A DNA stretch of 64,000 nt, taken from contig URSA01000004.1 in assembly GCA_900550475.1 (NCBI GenBank), forward strand, positions 1 through 64,000, read 5' to 3'. Source of the stretch: an uncultured Lachnospiraceae bacterium (GTDB lineage: Bacteria > Bacillota > Clostridia > Lachnospirales > Lachnospiraceae). The notes below the pieces were generated by a model. The model was not told where the DNA came from. It saw only the letters and a program-made list of their open reading frames with translations, and did no database searches. Position numbers and translations under genes: made by a program. This document shows positions 43,347 to 52,451 of the stretch, in pieces; the stretch's first letter is position 1, and every line of letters begins with the position of its first letter.

Positions 43347-45536
43347 ATGGCAATCAATTATTGTGAGGCATGTAAGTGTTTCAGACTGGACACGGAGAAA
43401 ACGACCTATGTGATCGGCATTGCGGATGCGGAGAAATTTGTGGGTCACGCTTATTACGGAAAGAAGCTGGGAAAGGATGATGTGAGCTATCTGATGAGGA
43501 CGGGCGAGGCGCCGTTCACACCGGAGACAAACAGCAGGGACAGACTTTCCTTCCTTGACTGCTTCCCGCAGGAATTTCCCACGGGCGGCGTCGGCGATTT
43601 CAGGGAGAGTGCCGTGGTGCTGGAGGATGCAGACGGACACAGAGCGGCGGAATTCCATCTGGAAAGCTATCGCATTTATGACGGAAAAGAGGCGCTTGCG
43701 GGGCTGCCTGCCACATGGGGAAGCAACGAGGACACGCAGACGCTGGAGCTTGTGCTCAGGGATCAGGTGCTGAATGTGAAGGCGGTGCTCTCATACAGCG
43801 TGTTCAAGGATGCAGATGCGGTGGTGCGCAGCGTCCGTCTGGAGAACGAAAGCGACAAGCCGGTCACCATCAGACGCATTATGTCCGCGTCCTTCGATAT
43901 GGATGATAAGAATTACGACAAGATCGTGCTGCACGGCTCATGGGCAAGGGAGCGTCATATTGACAGAACACCCTTGAGCTACGGTGTGCAGAGCAATTCC
44001 TCGATGAGAGGCGAGAGCGGACATCAGCAGCAGCCTTTCATGGCACTTTTGGAGAGAACCGCAACGCAGGATTCGGGCGAGGTATACGGTATCAACCTGA
44101 TCTATTCCGGCAACTTCCTGACCCTTGCGGACAAGGGACAGTTTGACAATGTCCGTCTGATGACGGGAATCAACCCGGAGGGATTTGCGTGGAAGCTTTT
44201 GCCCGGCGAGAGCTTTCAGGCGCCGGAGGCAGTGCTGGTGTACTCCGCAGAGGGTATTGGCGGCATGAGCCGCTGCTTCCATGATCTGTACCGCAGACAC
44301 CTGATCCGCGGAGAATATCGCAACAAGAAGCGCCCCATCCTGATCAACAACTGGGAGGCAACCTATTTTGACTTCAATACGGATAAGCTCCTTGCCATCG
44401 CAAAAGAGGCAGCAGGGCTGGGCATCGAGATGCTGGTGATGGACGACGGCTGGTTCGGAAACCGCTGCGACGACAACCGCGCACTGGGTGACTGGTTTGT
44501 CAATGAGGAGAAGTTAAAGGGCGGACTGAAGTATCTGGTGGAGGAAGTCAACAAGCTCGGCATGAAATTCGGTATCTGGTTTGAGCCGGAGATGATCAGC
44601 CCTGATTCCGACCTGTACCGTGCGCATCCCGACTGGGCGATCGCGATTCCGGGAAGAACGGCGGGACTTGCCAGAAACCAGTATGTGCTGGATATGTCCC
44701 GGACGGAAATTCAGGATTACATTTTTGAAAAGGTGGCGGCGATCCTGCACAGCGCCAACATTGAGTATGTAAAGTGGGATATGAACAGACCCCTTTCCGA
44801 CATTGGCAGCGCAGCGCTTTCGGGAGAGTGTCAGGGAGAGCTGTTCCACCGCTATGTGCTTGGCGTATACAGGCTTCAGGAGAGGCTGACAACGGAGTTT
44901 CCTCACCTTCTGCTGGAGAACTGCTCCGGCGGCGGCGCGCGTTTTGACGCAGGTATGCTGTACTACAGCCCGCAGATCTGGTGTTCGGATGATACGGATG
45001 CCATCGAGCGTCTGACCATTCAGGAGGGAACGGCGCTTATTTACCCGCTCTCCGCAATGGGTGCCCATGTGAGCGACTGCCCCAATCATGCGGTGGGACG
45101 CACCACGCCTTTTGAGACCAGAGGCTATGTGGCGCTGGCGGGAACCTTCGGTTATGAGCTTGATGTAACGAGGATTCCGGCGGAAGATCGCGCCATGATT
45201 CCCGAGCAGGTGGCAATGTATCACAAGTACAACGATCTGGTGCGCGAGGGCGATTATTACCGCATCGCCTCCTATCAGGAAAATCGGATGTTTGACTGCT
45301 ATATGGTTGTGGCAAAGGATAAGTCCGAGGCGCTTGTCACCTACATTCAGGTGCTGGGAAGACCCAATTCCCACTCCCGCAGGATCCTTTTGAAGGGACT
45401 TGCACCGGATAAGAAGTACCGCATCGAGGGACAGGAGCGCACCTATCTGGGAAGCACACTGATGCAGGCGGGTGTCCTGATCGAGAACCTTTGGGGCGAC
45501 TTCAAGGGCAAGCTGCTCCATATCGTGGAGGAGTAA
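43347..45536 (+). CDS. GH36 alpha-galactosidase
   Basis: A 729-residue cytoplasmic enzyme (no signal peptide) hydrolysing alpha-1,6-galactosides such as melibiose and raffinose. The length and layout match the AgaB/RafA type: beta-sandwich, then the barrel with NNWEATYFDFN and LVMDDGWFGNRCDD, the nucleophile in KWDMNR (about D478) and the acid/base in WCSDDTDAIERL (about D548). These positions agree with the known enzyme from Geobacillus. GGAGGCAGGGT precedes the start. The manA-like and galM-like genes downstream suit hexose processing. Confidence 0.96.
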   Translation: MAINYCEACKCFRLDTEKTTYVIGIADAEKFVGHAYYGKKLGKDDVSYLMRTGEAPFTPETNSRDRLSFLDCFPQEFPTGGVGDFRESAVVLEDADGHRAAEFHLESYRIYDGKEALAGLPATWGSNEDTQTLELVLRDQVLNVKAVLSYSVFKDADAVVRSVRLENESDKPVTIRRIMSASFDMDDKNYDKIVLHGSWARERHIDRTPLSYGVQSNSSMRGESGHQQQPFMALLERTATQDSGEVYGINLIYSGNFLTLADKGQFDNVRLMTGINPEGFAWKLLPGESFQAPEAVLVYSAEGIGGMSRCFHDLYRRHLIRGEYRNKKRPILINNWEATYFDFNTDKLLAIAKEAAGLGIEMLVMDDGWFGNRCDDNRALGDWFVNEEKLKGGLKYLVEEVNKLGMKFGIWFEPEMISPDSDLYRAHPDWAIAIPGRTAGLARNQYVLDMSRTEIQDYIFEKVAAILHSANIEYVKWDMNRPLSDIGSAALSGECQGELFHRYVLGVYRLQERLTTEFPHLLLENCSGGGARFDAGMLYYSPQIWCSDDTDAIERLTIQEGTALIYPLSAMGAHVSDCPNHAVGRTTPFETRGYVALAGTFGYELDVTRIPAEDRAMIPEQVAMYHKYNDLVREGDYYRIASYQENRMFDCYMVVAKDKSEALVTYIQVLGRPNSHSRRILLKGLAPDKKYRIEGQERTYLGSTLMQAGVLIENLWGDFKGKLLHIVEE

Positions 45537-45647
45537 GACACAGAATAAGCCGAAAGTGTGGGGCGCAGTCTGGGGAGACGGCGCCCGGAAACGGCACACT
45601 TAGGCATATGCCGGACGGAAGGACTGGATTTTAAAGGGAAAAGGGAT

Positions 45648-45653
45648 TATAAT
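45648..45653 (+). promoter_or_regulatory. -10 box of the manA-galM unit
   Basis: TATAAT, 46 nt before the start codon of the mannose-6-phosphate isomerase gene; the -35 (TGGATT-like) is weak. It suggests separate transcription from the alpha-galactosidase gene. Confidence 0.45.
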
Positions 45654-45699
45654 AGAGCGGACAGAGAGCGGGCACGGCCCGGGAGAGGACTGAGATTTC

Positions 45700-46641
45700 A
45701 TGGAAAAGAGAGAGATTCTTTTTTTGGAGCCCCAGCTTAAGGATGTAGTCTGGGGCGGCAATAAGCTGCGGGATGAGTTTGGGTATGGGAAAGCCGGAGA
45801 CTCTACCGGAGAGTGCTGGGGAATCAGCGCGCATCCAAACGGAGACTGCACCATCAAAAACGGTACATACAAAGGCGAGACGCTTTCCGGTCTGTACCGG
45901 GATCACAGGGAGCTGTTCGGCGGTATCACGGCGGAGGAGTTTCCGCTGTTGGTCAAGATCATCGATGCCAAGAGTGACTTAAGCATTCAGGTGCACCCGG
46001 ATGATGCTTATGTGAAGCTGCACGAAAGCTGCCCTTACGGCAAGACGGAGTGCTGGTATGTGATGGACTGCCCCGAGAATGCGACGCTGGTGATCGGACA
46101 CCATGCAAGGACGAGGCAGGAGCTTGCGGATATGATCCATGAGGGACGCTATGAGGAGCTGATCCGTCAGGTGCCGGTGCGCAAGGGTGATTTCATCCAG
46201 ATCACACCGGGTACGGTTCATGCCATCAAAGGCGGCTTTACGATTCTGGAGACGCAGCAGAGCAGCGATATCACTTACCGTGTTTACGATTACGGAAGGC
46301 TGGTAAACGGAAAGGAGCGCCCGCTTCATATACAGCAGAGCATCGATGTGATCACGGTGCCAGACAAAGCGGGGGACGAGGCTGTGGAGCACACGGACGG
46401 TCTGCCTGAGGATACCATGAACCTGTTGATCGCCTGCGAGTTCTACAAGGTCTGGAAGCTTGATGTGACAAAGGAAGTGAAGGTGATGCAGAAGCATCCC
46501 TTCCTGCTGGCAAGTGTGCTGGACGGTGAGGGCAGCGTGGACGGAAACCCTGTGAAAAAGGGCGATCATTTCCTGTTCCCGGCAGGCTACGGGGAGATTC
46601 TGTTCAAGGGCAATATGAAGATGATCCTCTCTGCAGTTTAG
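45700..46641 (+). CDS. manA: Class I mannose-6-phosphate isomerase
   Basis: A 313-residue cupin-fold zinc enzyme linking mannose-6-phosphate to fructose-6-phosphate. It begins LFLEPQLKDVVWGGNKLRDEFGYG and carries LSIQVHPDDAYVKLHE with the zinc His/Gln residues, the Glu in GKTECWYVMD, and ITPGTVHAIKGG. The short length is that of the Firmicute form (YvyI/Pmi type). It lies between the GH36 gene and an aldose-1-epimerase gene, in a sugar catabolic neighbourhood. Confidence 0.93.
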   Translation: MEKREILFLEPQLKDVVWGGNKLRDEFGYGKAGDSTGECWGISAHPNGDCTIKNGTYKGETLSGLYRDHRELFGGITAEEFPLLVKIIDAKSDLSIQVHPDDAYVKLHESCPYGKTECWYVMDCPENATLVIGHHARTRQELADMIHEGRYEELIRQVPVRKGDFIQITPGTVHAIKGGFTILETQQSSDITYRVYDYGRLVNGKERPLHIQQSIDVITVPDKAGDEAVEHTDGLPEDTMNLLIACEFYKVWKLDVTKEVKVMQKHPFLLASVLDGEGSVDGNPVKKGDHFLFPAGYGEILFKGNMKMILSAV

Positions 46642-46666
46642 AGAACGGAGCTTGAAAGGCGGTATT

Positions 46667-47539
46667 ATGGCAGTATTTGTACTGGAAAATGAAGATATCC
46701 GGATCAAGGTCAACTCCCACGGAGCGGAGCTGCGCTCACTGGAGGATAAGAAAACCGGAAGGGAATATATGTGGTGCGGCGACGCCGAGTACTGGGGCAG
46801 GGTGTCCCCGGTGCTTTTCCCCGTGGTGGGAGCGTACCGCAATCAGGAGAGCCGCTACCGGGGCGAGACCTATAAGCTGCCCCAGCACGGCTTTGCAAGG
46901 GACATGGATTTTATGATGACGGAGCAGACTGCGGATGCGATCTGGTTCTGTCTGACGGATAAGGAAAACACATGGGACGGCTATCCGTTCGCGTTTTCCC
47001 TTGAGATCGGCTATCGGCTGCGGGAGCGCTCGGTGGAGGTGATGTGGCGTGTGACCAACCCCTCCGAGGAGGAGATGTACTTTTCCATAGGCGGACATCC
47101 CGCGTTCAACGCGCCGTACCGGGAGCAGGGACGCACCACCTGTTATCTGCAATTTGACGGGTGCAGCGAGCTTTCCGTGCGCAGGCTGGAGGGCGGACTG
47201 GCGTCTGACCGGGTGGATCGGATCGCGCTTTCGGAGGGCGGTCTGCTTCCGGTGTCGGAGGAAGTATTTGCACAGGATGCCCTGATCGTGGAACGGAACC
47301 AGACCGGCAGGGTGTCCCTGCTTGACGGGGAGAAAAAGCCGTATCTGACGGTTAAATTTGACGCGCCGTTGTTCGGTATCTGGTCGCCGCCCGGAAAGAA
47401 TGCACCTTTTATCTGCATTGAGCCGTGGTACGGCAGATGCGACAGAACGGATTTTACGGGCACGTTGGAGGAGCGTGAGTGGGGAAACAGGCTGGCGCCC
47501 GGGACCGTATTTGAGGCCGCTTATACTGTTGAGGTATAG
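46667..47539 (+). CDS. Aldose 1-epimerase family protein (LacX-like)
   Basis: A 290-residue galactose-mutarotase-fold protein. The ATG at 46667 after AAGGCGG is preferred over an in-frame TTG. Features are RIKVNSHGAELRSLEDKKTGREYMWCGD at the start, HGFARDMDF, the catalytic-type histidine in SIGGHPAFNAPY, and APLFGIWSP near the end, typical of the LacX/YihR-like branch rather than true GalM. It probably interconverts sugar anomers or handles hexose-6-phosphates. A hairpin at its 3' end (GCCGCTTATAC/GTATAGGCGGC) with a T-run may terminate the unit. Confidence 0.85.
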   Translation: MAVFVLENEDIRIKVNSHGAELRSLEDKKTGREYMWCGDAEYWGRVSPVLFPVVGAYRNQESRYRGETYKLPQHGFARDMDFMMTEQTADAIWFCLTDKENTWDGYPFAFSLEIGYRLRERSVEVMWRVTNPSEEEMYFSIGGHPAFNAPYREQGRTTCYLQFDGCSELSVRRLEGGLASDRVDRIALSEGGLLPVSEEVFAQDALIVERNQTGRVSLLDGEKKPYLTVKFDAPLFGIWSPPGKNAPFICIEPWYGRCDRTDFTGTLEEREWGNRLAPGTVFEAAYTVEV

Positions 47540-47638
47540 GCGGCTTTCCGCTTTTTTTCCATTCTTTATAGCTTTTTAAGAAATTGCACATACGAAGTTC
47601 ATATTTGCGGGGTATTCTATTTTCAGATTCTGTGATAC

Positions 47639-47644
47639 TATAAT
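47639..47644 (+). promoter_or_regulatory. -10 box of the alarmone synthetase gene
   Basis: TATAAT with TG two bases upstream in GATACTATAAT; no strong -35. It lies 38 nt before the start codon. Confidence 0.4.
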
Positions 47645-47681
47645 ATATTGTAGAGCAAACATTACATAACCCGGAGCATAT

Positions 47682-48287
47682 ATGACAAACGAACAATATT
47701 ACGAGCTGATCCGGCCCTACGAGGACGCCATGCAGCTCATGCTTACCAAGCTTGAAATTCTGAACCATAACATTTACGACCGGACATCCAGCGAGAGCCG
47801 CCCGGTGCATCATATGCAGCATCGCGTCAAGGAAAAGAAGAGCATAGAAGAAAAGCTGGAACGTCTGGGAATGACGGACAGCGTGATCAATGCCAAGGAT
47901 CATCTGATGGACATCGGCGGTATCCGCGTGATATGCTATTTCCAGAAGGAAGTCTACGAGCTGGTGGAATCCCTGAAACGACAGAGTGACCTGATCGTGA
48001 TCAAGGAGAAGGACTACATGAAGCATCCCAAGGAAAACGGCTATCGGAGCTACCACATCATCTTTGGTGTGCCGCTCCATACGCTGGATGCCATGGAGTA
48101 TTACCCGGTGGAGGTACAGTTCCGTACGCTGTCCATGGACTTCTGGTCCAGCATGGAACACCGGATCTGCTACAAGAAGGACAGGGAGGACAAGGACGAA
48201 CTGTCAAAGCAGCTTCAGGCGTTGTCGGAATCGCTGGCACTGATTGAGGATGAACTGAGAAATTATGTTGCGATAGAAAATCCATAA
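47682..48287 (+). CDS. Small alarmone synthetase (RelQ/YjbM-like)
   Basis: A 201-residue single-domain (p)ppGpp synthetase. It holds the SYNTH core without the hydrolase, TGS or ACT parts of full-length Rel: KDHLMDIGGIRVICYF (GTP site), KENGYRSYHIIF and the catalytic Glu in VEVQFRTLSMDFWSSMEH. It would make alarmone in the cytoplasm when transcribed under stress. It is followed by a terminator and then a separate sigma-factor unit. Confidence 0.92.
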   Translation: MTNEQYYELIRPYEDAMQLMLTKLEILNHNIYDRTSSESRPVHHMQHRVKEKKSIEEKLERLGMTDSVINAKDHLMDIGGIRVICYFQKEVYELVESLKRQSDLIVIKEKDYMKHPKENGYRSYHIIFGVPLHTLDAMEYYPVEVQFRTLSMDFWSSMEHRICYKKDREDKDELSKQLQALSESLALIEDELRNYVAIENP

Positions 48288-48300
48288 AAAAGAATTGCAG

Positions 48301-48341
48301 AACCGTATCTATCCCGGAAGGCTTGCAGATACGGTTCCTTT
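48301..48341 (+). terminator. Terminator after the alarmone synthetase gene
   Basis: AACCGTATCT (48301-48310) pairs with AGATACGGTT (48327-48336), followed by CCTTTTGTG. It excludes the long upstream extension of the following sigma gene, whose start is therefore the GTG at 48364. Confidence 0.65.
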
Positions 48342-48363
48342 TGTGATTCGGAAAGGGGATTGT

Positions 48364-48969
48364 GTGACAGAGGAAAAATTTGAAAGCTGTATCCGCGCCA
48401 TGAACAGCGGACAAAAGGAAGGACTGCACGAGATCTATCAGGAGTATCTTCCCTACATATACGGAATCGTCCGGGGAATGCTTGCGAGCCGCGAAGAGGC
48501 GGAGGATGTGACGAGCGACTTTTTTATCAGGCTGTGGGAAAAGTCGGACACCTACAAAAAGGGTAACGGACACAAGGGCTGGATGGCAACCATAGCGAGA
48601 AATATGGCGGTGGATCATATCCGGAAAAGGAAGCGGGAGATCCTGACGGATTTCTCGGAGCACCGCGAGGGGGAGAAGGATGAAGCCTACGGGGCATTCT
48701 GCGCTGAGGTGCAGGCGGTTGCCGCGATGGGCGGCACAGTTGCCACACCGGAGGAGCAGGTGGTGGGCGACATGAGCATAAGTGAGGCGATGGCACTTTT
48801 GAAGGAGTCGGAGAGAGAGGTCGTGCACATGAAGATCATGGGGGATATGACCTTTCAGGAGATAGCGGATATTTTGCAGACGCCCTTGGGGACTGTGGCA
48901 TGGCGATACCGCGAGGCAATCAAAAAAATAAGGAGGTGCGGCTATGAAGGATCTGGAACAGGAATATAA
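48364..48969 (+). CDS. ECF-type sigma factor
   Basis: A 201-residue sigma-70-family protein starting at GTG after AAAGGGG. Region 2 includes EEAEDVTSDFFIRLWEKSDTYKKG and WMATIARNMAVDHIRKRKRE; region 4 is SEREVVHMKIMGDMTFQEIADILQTPLGTVAWRYREAIKKIRR. The following membrane-protein gene begins 26 nt before the stop, so the two are coupled as sigma and likely anti-sigma. Targets are unknown; the base composition is native. Confidence 0.9.
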   Translation: MTEEKFESCIRAMNSGQKEGLHEIYQEYLPYIYGIVRGMLASREEAEDVTSDFFIRLWEKSDTYKKGNGHKGWMATIARNMAVDHIRKRKREILTDFSEHREGEKDEAYGAFCAEVQAVAAMGGTVATPEEQVVGDMSISEAMALLKESEREVVHMKIMGDMTFQEIADILQTPLGTVAWRYREAIKKIRRCGYEGSGTGI

Positions 48970-49693
48970 AAAGCAGGTGCAGGAAGAGATGCCCGATCTC
49001 TGGAACCGGATCGAGCCGAACCTTGCTCCCAAGAAGAAAAAGCCGTGGATCAGGCGGTATGCGCCCCTGACTTCCGTGGCGGCGGCAGCGCTGGTGCTGC
49101 TGGCGGTCATGCCCGGGCTGCTTAATTTGCAGAGAATGGGACAGGACAATACGAGCGCTGCGGACTGTGCGCCCCGTGCGGAGAAGACGGAGGGGTACGC
49201 GCAGGAAGCTGCGGAGGAGAACGGAGAGGATTCCTGCGGCGCGCCCCAGATGTTTGCGGCGACGGACGGAGTGGAGACGGGAACAACCGGAGCCGGGGCT
49301 GTGACGGAGGACACGACGGCAGACGGAGGGCAGACGGGAGCGTCCGGAGCCGGGGCTGTGACGGAGGACACAGCGGCGGAGGAGATGAACGACACGGCTG
49401 CGGTTCAGGAAACGGACGAAGAGAGCGCCGTGCTCAAAACCGAATACAGCGAGGACATAACGGCGGAGGATGCCGGAATGACGGTGAGGGTTACTGTGGC
49501 GTCGGTGGATGAGGCGGACGGCAGAACGGTTTACACGCTTACAGACGGAGAGAAATTTGCCTGCCTTGCCGTGGCGGGAGAGGAGGTCGTGCCGCTTGAG
49601 AAAGGGAAGATGTATCTGGTAACCCTGCGGGGAGAGAATGCGGAGGCGTGGCGCTACGTGGTGGAGTGTGCCGAGGAGACGCCCGCCGAATAA
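48944..49693 (+). CDS. Anti-sigma-like membrane protein
   Basis: A 249-residue protein after AGGAGGTG. A 45-residue cytoplasmic start (EEMPDLWNRIEPNLAPKKKK) precedes one helix (about 46-66, APLTSVAAAALVLLAVMPGL). Then comes an Ala/Thr/Glu-rich stalk with an internal duplication (GAGAVTEDT twice) and a small beta-rich extracellular domain (MTVRVTVASVDEADGRTVYTL). Probably restrains the ECF sigma factor at the membrane. No classical zinc anti-sigma motif; role by position. Confidence 0.65.
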   Translation: MKDLEQEYKKQVQEEMPDLWNRIEPNLAPKKKKPWIRRYAPLTSVAAAALVLLAVMPGLLNLQRMGQDNTSAADCAPRAEKTEGYAQEAAEENGEDSCGAPQMFAATDGVETGTTGAGAVTEDTTADGGQTGASGAGAVTEDTAAEEMNDTAAVQETDEESAVLKTEYSEDITAEDAGMTVRVTVASVDEADGRTVYTLTDGEKFACLAVAGEEVVPLEKGKMYLVTLRGENAEAWRYVVECAEETPAE

Positions 49694-49775
49694 TCTTTAG
49701 AATTTCTTTTGTTTTTCCTGCCGTAAGTCTTAACTAATATTTTGTATAGTGTTCCCGGAAGAGAAGGAGAGTACT

Positions 49776-50789
49776 ATGAGAGAGATTACGTTTGTGGTTC
49801 CCTGCTACAATTCGCAGGATTATATGAGACGATGCATCGACTCGCTCCTCCCTTGCGGCGAGCGGGCGGAAATTATTATTGTGGACGACGGCTCCACGGA
49901 TGCCACGGGGGAGATCGCGGATGAGTATGCGGCGGTTTATCCAAAGATCGTGAAGGTGGTACACAAGGAGAACGGCGGTCACGGCTCCGGCGTGAATGTG
50001 GGGCTTAAGCTTGCCTCCGGGCGTTTTTTCAAGGTGGTGGATTCGGACGACTGGCTGGATCCGGCGGCACTTGCAAAGGTGCTGGAAAGTCTGGCGTCCC
50101 TTGGAGATGTGGTGGATCTTTTGGTCTGCAACTATGTGTACGACCATCTTTATGAAAAAAAGCAGAAAAGTGTTGACTTTGCCAATATATTCCCCGAAAA
50201 TGTCATATGTAGCTGGCAGGATATGCATCATTTTACCGCATCCCAGTATCTTGTCATGCATGCGCTGATCTTTCGGACGGCAATCCTGAGAAAAAGCGGG
50301 GTAAAGCTGCCGGAGCATACATTCTATGTGGATAACCTTTTTGCATACCGGCCGCTTCCCTTTGTGAAAAAGATCCTGTACCGCAATGTGGATCTGTACC
50401 ATTATTTCCTCGGGCGGGAGGATCAGTCGGTCAACGAGGAGAGCTATATGCGCCGCATCGACCAGCAGATCGCGGTGACGAAGCTGGTGGCGGACAGCGT
50501 GGATCTGCGCAGGGTGAGGCAGATATCACCCAAGCTGGAGCGGTACATGGTGCGCAATATCTCCGTTATGCTGTCCATCTCGTCGATCTATCTTCTGATG
50601 ACGGGAACGGAGGAGGCGCTGGAAAAGCGCAGGGAACTTTGGAGATACATGAAAGACAAGGACACGTGTCTTTATTACCGGCTAAGGCTTACAAAGCTTG
50701 CGGGTCTGACCTGTCTGCCCGGTCAGGTGGGTGGAAAGCTGACGCTCTGGGGCTATCGCAGGGCGAAGGGAACCTATCAGTTCGGGTGA
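49776..50789 (+). CDS. Family 2 glycosyltransferase
   Basis: A 337-residue GT-A enzyme. The ATG at 49776 follows GAAGGAGAG; a longer ORF start lacks a site. Motifs are TFVVPCYNSQDYMRRCIDSLL, IIVDDGSTDATGEIADEYA, KENGGHGSGVNVGLKLASG and the metal-binding DSDDWLD. The C-terminal 120 residues are helical without clear membrane segments. It likely decorates a cell-envelope polymer or lipid; the adjacent hydrolase and MprF-like membrane protein fit an envelope role. Confidence 0.9.
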   Translation: MREITFVVPCYNSQDYMRRCIDSLLPCGERAEIIIVDDGSTDATGEIADEYAAVYPKIVKVVHKENGGHGSGVNVGLKLASGRFFKVVDSDDWLDPAALAKVLESLASLGDVVDLLVCNYVYDHLYEKKQKSVDFANIFPENVICSWQDMHHFTASQYLVMHALIFRTAILRKSGVKLPEHTFYVDNLFAYRPLPFVKKILYRNVDLYHYFLGREDQSVNEESYMRRIDQQIAVTKLVADSVDLRRVRQISPKLERYMVRNISVMLSISSIYLLMTGTEEALEKRRELWRYMKDKDTCLYYRLRLTKLAGLTCLPGQVGGKLTLWGYRRAKGTYQFG

Positions 50790-50801
50790 GGGGGCAGAGA
50801 C

Positions 50802-51359
50802 ATGGAGAGAATCTACATCGCACTTGTCGACACCCCGGGACTGTTTGCAAGCCTGATCCACAGGGTCATTAAGAGAGATTACATACATGTGGCGCTTTCA
50901 CTGGATGAAAATCTGGACGAGGCGTACAGCGTTGGAAGAAGAAATCCGTTCATCCCGTATTTTTCCGGGTTTGAACGTGAGGATAAGGAGAAGATCAGCC
51001 GGGCGTTTCCCACGGCGCGTTACCGCATCTTTGCACTGGAATGTACTGCCGGGCAGAAGAAAAACATAAGAGAGCAGCTGCGGAAGTGCTACCGGAACCG
51101 GTTTCACTATCATTATTGTGTACTCGGCCTGCCCTTTCTTTTGCTGGGAAAGCCTTTTTATCAGGAGGCGCATTATACCTGTTCCTCCTTTCTGGCAAGG
51201 CTGCTTTCCCAGAACGGGATTTACCTCTTTGACAAACATTTTTCCCTTGTCACGCCGGCGGATTTTGAGGACATAGGCGGGGAGATTTTGTTTGAGGGAT
51301 ATTTGGCGGAGCTTCTGCACGGCGGGGATGCCGCGTGCGGAAACGGCGTTATGATCTGA
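50802..51359 (+). CDS. Permuted papain-like (YiiX/YaeF-type) hydrolase
   Basis: A 185-residue protein. A histidine in DYIHVALSLDENLDEAYSVG precedes the cysteine in YTCSSFLARLL, the reversed His-then-Cys order of the permuted NlpC/P60 group (YiiX, LRAT-like). These act as amide or thioester hydrolases or acyltransferases. No signal peptide is seen, so it may act in the cytoplasm. It lies 12 nt after the glycosyltransferase and just before the MprF-like gene, so the three are probably co-expressed. Confidence 0.65.
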   Translation: MERIYIALVDTPGLFASLIHRVIKRDYIHVALSLDENLDEAYSVGRRNPFIPYFSGFEREDKEKISRAFPTARYRIFALECTAGQKKNIREQLRKCYRNRFHYHYCVLGLPFLLLGKPFYQEAHYTCSSFLARLLSQNGIYLFDKHFSLVTPADFEDIGGEILFEGYLAELLHGGDAACGNGVMI

Positions 51360-51372
51360 AATGGAGAAAACG

Positions 51373-52398
51373 ATGAATTACAAGAAACTGTTGAGCGCGG
51401 TACTGTTTTTGGGACTGGCTGCGCTCACCTTTTATGTGGTGTTCAAGGAACAGAACTTCGGGGAACTGCTCACTGCGATCAAGGGCATGCAGAAGGGATA
51501 TCTGCTGGCGGCGGCACTTATTGCCGTATTCTTTGTGTCGGCGGAGGGAATCGTGATCTGGTATCTGCTGCGCTCCATCGGAGATCGGGCAAGCCTGTTT
51601 TCCTGCCTCAAATATTCCTTTACCGGGTTCTTTTATTCCGGCATCACGCCCTCCGCCACCGGCGGGCAGCCCATGCAGCTTTACTACATGAGCAAGGACG
51701 GGCATAAAGTGGCGGACAGCACGGTGGTGCTGATGAGTGTTGCCACCGCCTACAAGTTCGTGCTGGTGGTCATGGGAATCGGCATCAGCGTGTTCTGGTG
51801 GGGCGGTCTTAAGAGGTATCTCGGGGAGTATCTGCCCCTTTACTTTCTGGGATTGTTCCTGAATGCGGCACTGGTGGTGATCCTGCTTGCCATCATGCTG
51901 AACGGGCCGGGCATGGAGCGTTTTTTGCGCGGCGCGGAGAGGCTTCTGGTGAAGCTGCACCTGCTGAAGCATTCGGAGAAGCGTAGGGAGAGCATCCACA
52001 ATCTTGTGAGCCAGTATCAGGAGACGGTGCAGTTCATCAAAAGCCACGGCAGGGTGCTCGCCTTTCTGGTGGGCTTTACGTTTGTCCAGAGGTGCAGTGT
52101 GTTTGTGCTGACCTATTTTGTATACAGGGGCATGGGCTTCCACACGGCGAATGCGTTCACCATCATGGCATTGCAGGCGGTGGTCTACATTGCGGTGGAT
52201 ATGCTGCCGCTGCCGGGTTCCCAGGGAATCACGGAGCTGATGTATGCGGCGGTGTTCCGGGATATTTTTTCCGGCAGCAGTCTTACGGTCTCCATGTGTG
52301 TGAGCAGGGGGCTGAATTTCTATATGCTTCTGATCATCAGCGCCATGGTGGCGGCGTACTGCTGGTGGCGGGCGGGAAGGAAAGGAAAAAAGCAGTAA
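51373..52398 (+). CDS. MprF-like flippase-domain membrane protein
   Basis: A 341-residue protein with about eight hydrophobic helices and the small polar motifs of the lysylphosphatidylglycerol synthase membrane domain (FFYSGITPSATGGQPMQLYYMSKDG; LPLPGSQGITE). It lacks the C-terminal lysyl-transferase domain, so it is the stand-alone membrane form and probably moves or senses a lipid. The ATG at 51373 follows GGAG; another ATG is 12 bases upstream. Together with the upstream glycosyltransferase it may export a glycolipid, which is speculation. Confidence 0.8.
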   Translation: MNYKKLLSAVLFLGLAALTFYVVFKEQNFGELLTAIKGMQKGYLLAAALIAVFFVSAEGIVIWYLLRSIGDRASLFSCLKYSFTGFFYSGITPSATGGQPMQLYYMSKDGHKVADSTVVLMSVATAYKFVLVVMGIGISVFWWGGLKRYLGEYLPLYFLGLFLNAALVVILLAIMLNGPGMERFLRGAERLLVKLHLLKHSEKRRESIHNLVSQYQETVQFIKSHGRVLAFLVGFTFVQRCSVFVLTYFVYRGMGFHTANAFTIMALQAVVYIAVDMLPLPGSQGITELMYAAVFRDIFSGSSLTVSMCVSRGLNFYMLLIISAMVAAYCWWRAGRKGKKQ

Positions 52399-52416
52399 AA
52401 AATTTTTAATTACCTC

Positions 52417-52445
52417 TTGCAATCAAAAAAAAGTTGTGCTACACT
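52417..52445 (+). promoter_or_regulatory. Promoter of the T-box-aspS-gatCAB operon
   Basis: TTGCAA at 52417-52422, a 17-nt spacer and TACACT at 52440-52445 give a transcript starting near 52452, where the T-box leader begins. Confidence 0.5.
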
Positions 52446-52451
52446 TCAACT

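Noticed and set aside
44514..45599. 361-codon minus-strand frame opposite the alpha-galactosidase
   Set aside because: It is a shadow of a strongly coding GH36 gene, His/Arg-rich without motifs. The same applies to long minus frames opposite aspS and guaB.
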